Assembly: GCA_016717595.1 (NCBI GenBank)
Contig: JADKFE010000004.1
Location: forward strand, 138,028 to 202,027
Direction: 5' to 3'
DNA length: 64,000 nt
Origin: Deltaproteobacteria bacterium
GTDB lineage: Bacteria > Myxococcota_A > UBA796 > CAJQPC01
The position numbers were made by a program, and so were the translations under genes. This document shows, piece after piece, positions 60,900 through 64,000 of the stretch (position 1 is the first letter of the stretch; each line of letters opens with the position of its first letter). The notes under the pieces are model-generated. The model did no database searches and had not been told where the DNA came from. It worked only from the letters and a program-made list of their open reading frames with translations.

Positions 60900-61532
60900 T
60901 CACCCCCGCGCCGCGTCCTCCTCAAACACGGCCACCGTCGCCGCCATGATCGCCGCCTTCACGGCCTCCCAATCCGGGGCGGCGCCGAGCTCTTGGGCCA
61001 TGCTGGTCATCACGTCGCCGCTGAGGCCGCAGGGGTTGATGCGCGCGAAGTAGCGCATGTCGGGGTGTACGTTCAGGGCCAGGCCGTGCCAGGTCACCCA
61101 GGATCGGCAGGCCACACCCACTGAGGCGATCTTGTGGCCGCCCACCCAGGCCCCGGTGTTGCGGGGGTCTCGCGTCGCGTCTAAGCCGAAGGCGGCGCAG
61201 GTTCGCAGGGCGATCTCTTCGAGGTTCTTGAGGTGGCGGTGCAGGTCTTGGCGGCCGGGCGGCAGGGCGAGGATCGGGTAGACGACGAGCTGGCCGGGGC
61301 CGTGGAAGGTCACATCCCCGCCGCGCTCGACCTGGATCACGGGCACGTCCCCGGCGACGAGCACGTTGTCCGCGGCGCCGCGGCGACGGCCCAGGGTGAA
61401 GACGGGGTCGTGCTCGACGATGAGCGCGACGTCTTCGCCTTCGCCGCGGATGCGGGCCTCCAACAGCGCTTTTTGCAGGGCGTAGGCCTCGGCGTAGGGG
61501 GCGCGGCCAAGGTCACGCAGGGTCAGAGGCAC
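60900..61532 (-). CDS. lipB: Lipoyl(octanoyl) transferase
   Basis: 210 residues from the GTG at 61532 (GAGGTG upstream); an in-frame start at 61550 would add six residues. Transfers octanoyl from ACP to lipoyl domains of 2-oxo-acid dehydrogenases and GcvH. Motifs are RGGDVTFHGPGQLVVYPIL, the catalytic Lys in VGGHKIASVGV, and the acyl-accepting Cys in INPCGLSGDVMTSM. Overlaps tmk by 10 bp, so it is cotranscribed with it. No lipA is present in the window. Confidence 0.96.
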   Translation of the reverse strand: MPLTLRDLGRAPYAEAYALQKALLEARIRGEGEDVALIVEHDPVFTLGRRRGAADNVLVAGDVPVIQVERGGDVTFHGPGQLVVYPILALPPGRQDLHRHLKNLEEIALRTCAAFGLDATRDPRNTGAWVGGHKIASVGVACRSWVTWHGLALNVHPDMRYFARINPCGLSGDVMTSMAQELGAAPDWEAVKAAIMAATVAVFEEDAARG

Positions 61533-62128
61533 CGCAGCACCTCGGCCCACACCCGCGCGGCGACCTCGTCCGCGGGGCCGTGGCCGTCTACGGCGACGAC
61601 CTTGTGACCGCGGGCCTTGAGCGTCGCCATGGAGAGGCCGTACGCCGCGGCCAAGGCCGAGGCGCGGTCCATGTCCTCAAAACGCTCCAAGGCCGCGCCC
61701 CGGGCGCGCACTCGGGCGGCGCAGTCCTCGAGGGGCAGATCGATGAAGAGCGTGAGATCTGGCGCAGGAAAACGTGCGTTGAGCGACCAGACCTCCTCCA
61801 GCGGCAAGCTGAAGGACTGGTACGCCAACGACGAGCCGACGTAGCGGTCACACACGAGCACCTCGCCGCGGGCCAAGGCGGGGAGGATCTCGCGGTCGAG
61901 GTGATCTCGGCGGTCGGCGGCGAAGAGGTAGGGCAAGGTCGCCTCGCCGAGCTGGCTTGGGTCTAAGAGCGCCTGCCGGATGAGCTTTCCGATGGGCAGG
62001 CCCGAGGGCTCGGCGGTGAAGCGCGCGAGGTGCCCCGTGGCTTGAAGGGTGCTGACCAGGCGCCGGGCCTGGGTGGTCTTTCCGGAGCCGTCAAGGCCCT
62101 CCACGACGATGAAACGACCGCTGGACAC
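61523..62128 (-). CDS. tmk: Thymidylate kinase
   Basis: 201 residues from the GTG at 62128, preceded by GGAGGTG; the longer open frame upstream is antisense to the protease gene. P-loop VVEGLDGSGKTTQARRL, the DR(Y/H) motif in VLVCDRYVGSSLAYQ, and LFIDLPLEDCAARVRARG. Phosphorylates dTMP to dTDP. The lid region after RARG is short (ALERFEDMD), consistent with a type I/II bacterial enzyme. Confidence 0.95.
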   Translation of the reverse strand: MSSGRFIVVEGLDGSGKTTQARRLVSTLQATGHLARFTAEPSGLPIGKLIRQALLDPSQLGEATLPYLFAADRRDHLDREILPALARGEVLVCDRYVGSSLAYQSFSLPLEEVWSLNARFPAPDLTLFIDLPLEDCAARVRARGAALERFEDMDRASALAAAYGLSMATLKARGHKVVAVDGHGPADEVAARVWAEVLRCL

Positions 62129-62242
62129 CCGCGCACCTCCACAGACCGGGACAGGTAACCCACCGTACCCGAATCTCCACCGCCTCGTGACACGAGCCCC
62201 CAGGCTCCGGGGTATGGTGCCGACGACCCACCGCACTCCCGC

Positions 62243-63886
62243 ATGAGGCTCCCCATGCTCTTCGCCCTGCTCAGCGCCGCTCTGGCGGCCCCGCCGACCG
62301 TTGACCACCTCATCGACGCCGACCTTCAGGCCGGGCGGATCACCCAGGGCGACGCGCTGGTTCTCCATGTGTTGGCACACTTCTCTCCCCTGGAGCTGCC
62401 GCCGGAGTACCTGAGCGCTGAGATCGGCGGGCCGAGCTGCCTCACCGGCCTCGTGATGGACGTGAAGGAGGGTTACCCGCTCCTCACCCCCGACCAGCAG
62501 GCCGTGGTCACCCGCTATCTGACGCCCTGGGCCGCGGACTTCGCCGATCCCTTCCCCGACACGCAGGGCCCCGTCGCGCCCCCGGCGCCGATGACCGACA
62601 CCTGCTTCGGCCAGGTCGGCGCCAAACGTTACCTGAGCGAGCACTTCTCCGTGGAGTACGACGAGGGCGTGCCCGACGCCACCGCCGAGAAGTTCGCGAA
62701 CGCCCTGGAGGAAGGCTACGACGCGATGGTGACCGAGCTTGGCTGGACGCGGCTCAACGGCGACAACAACTACTACATCCTCGCCTACATCAGCGAAGAC
62801 AGCGGCGATGGCGCCTACACCACCGTCGATTATTGCCAGGATGGCCGCTCCTGGATGCCGTACATGGTCACCTACCAGAACGTCTTCTCGGGGATGGGCG
62901 ACTGGTACGAAGACATGGCCGTTCACGAGTTCAACCACGCCCAGCAGTTCAACTATGGCTTCGCCCATGAGTTCTGGTGGTGGGAGGCCACGGCCACCTA
63001 CATCCAAGAGAGCGCCCAGCCGTCAAACAACTGGTGGGCGGACTACATCAACGGCGGCTTCTCGACCCAGCCTTGGGTGTCGATGCGGGCGAGCTCCCAG
63101 TCTGACGCCGCGCAGTTCTGGCACATGTACGGCATGGCCGTGTGGGGCTTTTACCTCGACGAGCACGTCGATGGCCACGAGCTCGTGCGGTCCACCTGGG
63201 AGGAGATCGTCGGCGACCGCGGCCAGTACGACACCACCATGGAGGAGGTGCTCACTGAGCTGGGCTACGACTTTGAGGCGCTCTACCTCGACTTCGCCAT
63301 TCAGTCGGGCCAGATGAACTACCGTGAGCACAAGCTCATGGACACCCCCGACCGCTCGGGCAACGTCACGGAGCTGCCCGCGGGCGGTGAGCCGTCGAGC
63401 AAAGAGCGCCCCAAAGGCCTCGGCCAGAACTACATCAACGTGAGCCCAAACACCGCCACCGAGGAGCTCCCCGACCTGCTCTTTAAGTTCGGCGGCGACC
63501 CTGAAGGTGACTTCCGGGTGTTTTTGGTGGGCTACAACGGCCAGGAGCCCGAGGTGGTGGTGCCCGTCGAGATCATCGAGGGCGTCGGTGAGGGGGTGCT
63601 CACGGGCTTCGGCGAGTTTGAGAGCGTGCTCGTCGTGATCACGCCCATGGGCGACACACGCAGCGCCTACAATTACGGCTGGGCCGCCGAGGGCGCCCTC
63701 GTGAACCCCCCGGAGGAGGACCCCGAGGATGAGAAGCCCATCGACGAGGGCGAGACCATCAAGGGGGACCAGCCGCTCAACATCGGCGCTGACTGCGGCT
63801 GCGCGGCGGGCGCGGGCGGCGCGGGCGGCGCGGCGGGGCTGGCGCTGGGGGTGCTGGCGCTGGTGGCGCGGCGGAGGCGCTACTGA
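62243..63886 (+). CDS. Secreted zinc metallopeptidase with MYXO-CTERM
   Basis: 547 residues. The signal peptide is MLFALLSAALA-AP; the ATG at 62255 has GAGG well placed before it and is an equally good start. The protease core contains MAVHEFNHAQQFNYG (HExxH zinc motif) and WWWEATATYIQE, which supplies a downstream Glu as in gluzincin-like enzymes, and the spacing fits. The C-terminus is GADCGCAAGAGG, a hydrophobic helix and ARRRRY, a textbook MYXO-CTERM with the Cys-containing signature, so it should be processed by a myxosortase and surface-anchored. Catalysis is inferred from motifs; the substrate is unknown. Confidence 0.92.
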   Translation: MRLPMLFALLSAALAAPPTVDHLIDADLQAGRITQGDALVLHVLAHFSPLELPPEYLSAEIGGPSCLTGLVMDVKEGYPLLTPDQQAVVTRYLTPWAADFADPFPDTQGPVAPPAPMTDTCFGQVGAKRYLSEHFSVEYDEGVPDATAEKFANALEEGYDAMVTELGWTRLNGDNNYYILAYISEDSGDGAYTTVDYCQDGRSWMPYMVTYQNVFSGMGDWYEDMAVHEFNHAQQFNYGFAHEFWWWEATATYIQESAQPSNNWWADYINGGFSTQPWVSMRASSQSDAAQFWHMYGMAVWGFYLDEHVDGHELVRSTWEEIVGDRGQYDTTMEEVLTELGYDFEALYLDFAIQSGQMNYREHKLMDTPDRSGNVTELPAGGEPSSKERPKGLGQNYINVSPNTATEELPDLLFKFGGDPEGDFRVFLVGYNGQEPEVVVPVEIIEGVGEGVLTGFGEFESVLVVITPMGDTRSAYNYGWAAEGALVNPPEEDPEDEKPIDEGETIKGDQPLNIGADCGCAAGAGGAGGAAGLALGVLALVARRRRY

Positions 63887-63957
63887 GCGCATAACGCACG
63901 GTTGAACAACGACGACGCGCTCATGCATTGTGCGAGAATCACTCGGAGGTTTGATCT

Positions 63958-64000
63958 ATGCGTGCTTGGCCACTGTCCCTCATTTTTTTCACGCTCACCC
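63958..64000 (+). CDS. Start of an exported protein, truncated by the window edge
   Basis: ATG at 63958 with CGGAGGT 8 bases upstream. The first 14 codons read MRAWPLSLIFFTLT, a typical signal-peptide start. The rest lies outside the window. Confidence 0.6.
   Translation, partial: MRAWPLSLIFFTLT

Overview
The window is 64 kb of GC-rich, densely packed DNA. Nearly every accessory gene encodes an exported protein: lipoproteins with Cys lipoboxes, OmpA-type barrels, and acidic Asp-rich proteins of the MopE/thrombospondin-3 type. Three of them (genes ending at 16062, 23434 and 63886) end in a Gly/Cys-rich stretch, a hydrophobic segment and a poly-Arg tail, the MYXO-CTERM pattern. With WD40-fused Ser/Thr kinases, FHA and V4R sigma54 activators, and a PKS/NRPS, this points to Myxococcota or a related deltaproteobacterial lineage. 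No 16S or other clock gene is present, so the placement is an inference from gene content.

Layout. 1-357: an array of eight 12-bp palindromes spaced 30-31 bp apart, directly before a Fic adenylyltransferase gene (358-1524). 1534-13000: metabolic genes. These are a frameshifted isopropylmalate/isocitrate-type dehydrogenase, a thiolase and an HMGL-type aldol enzyme on the plus strand; a tightly coupled minus-strand operon (deoxynucleoside kinase, panB, panC and two envelope proteins); an SSB paralogue; and a three-gene operon led by a sugar-lactone-oxidase-like flavoprotein. 13013-16279: tRNA-Val(CAC) and a 3.1-kb segment with an FG-GAP repeat gene, bracketed by direct repeats of the tRNA 3' end plus terminator. 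16281-18153: a divergent quinone-reductase-like/LysR pair. 18576-26307: a run of outer-envelope genes (ice-binding-like lipoprotein, two OmpA proteins, a coiled-coil lipoprotein, a MYXO-CTERM lipoprotein, a DUF4382-like lipoprotein). 26415-33104: small membrane/stress proteins (holin-X-like, YtxH-like, CsbD, lmo0937-like) with a sigma-70 factor and two sigma54-type activators. 33130-36923: a GH31 lipoprotein and two unknowns. 36944-45010: a hybrid PKS/NRPS megasynthase. 45111-51573: kinase-WD40, SUMF1-like lipoprotein, MazG-like, lipoprotein methyltransferase, HD phosphohydrolase. 52132-58229: an exosortase fused to an EpsI domain, its apparent VIT/vWA PEP-CTERM substrate, and a MopE-like lipoprotein. 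58537-64000: small envelope proteins, a zeta-toxin-like pair, lipB, tmk, a MYXO-CTERM metalloprotease, and the start of one further exported protein.

The most unusual item is the megasynthase. It reads KS-DH-KR-ACP-C-A-T-C and ends in a domain matching cyanobacterial acyl-ACP reductase (AAR) segment by segment, including the Rossmann glycines and the catalytic cysteine context. An AAR-type reductase as the release domain of a PKS/NRPS would give an aldehyde product, and I know of no described precedent. Second are the helically phased palindrome array before fic and the related 42/43-bp tandem repeats at two other intergenic sites.

Caution on sequence quality. Single-base frame breaks interrupt the dehydrogenase (about 3656), panB (about 9078) and the megasynthase twice (41723-41727, 43033-43036). 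The FG-GAP repeats are scrambled from 14811 to about 15175, and 50178-50251 holds 19-, 9- and 15-base G runs. Consensus error is more likely than five independent gene deaths.
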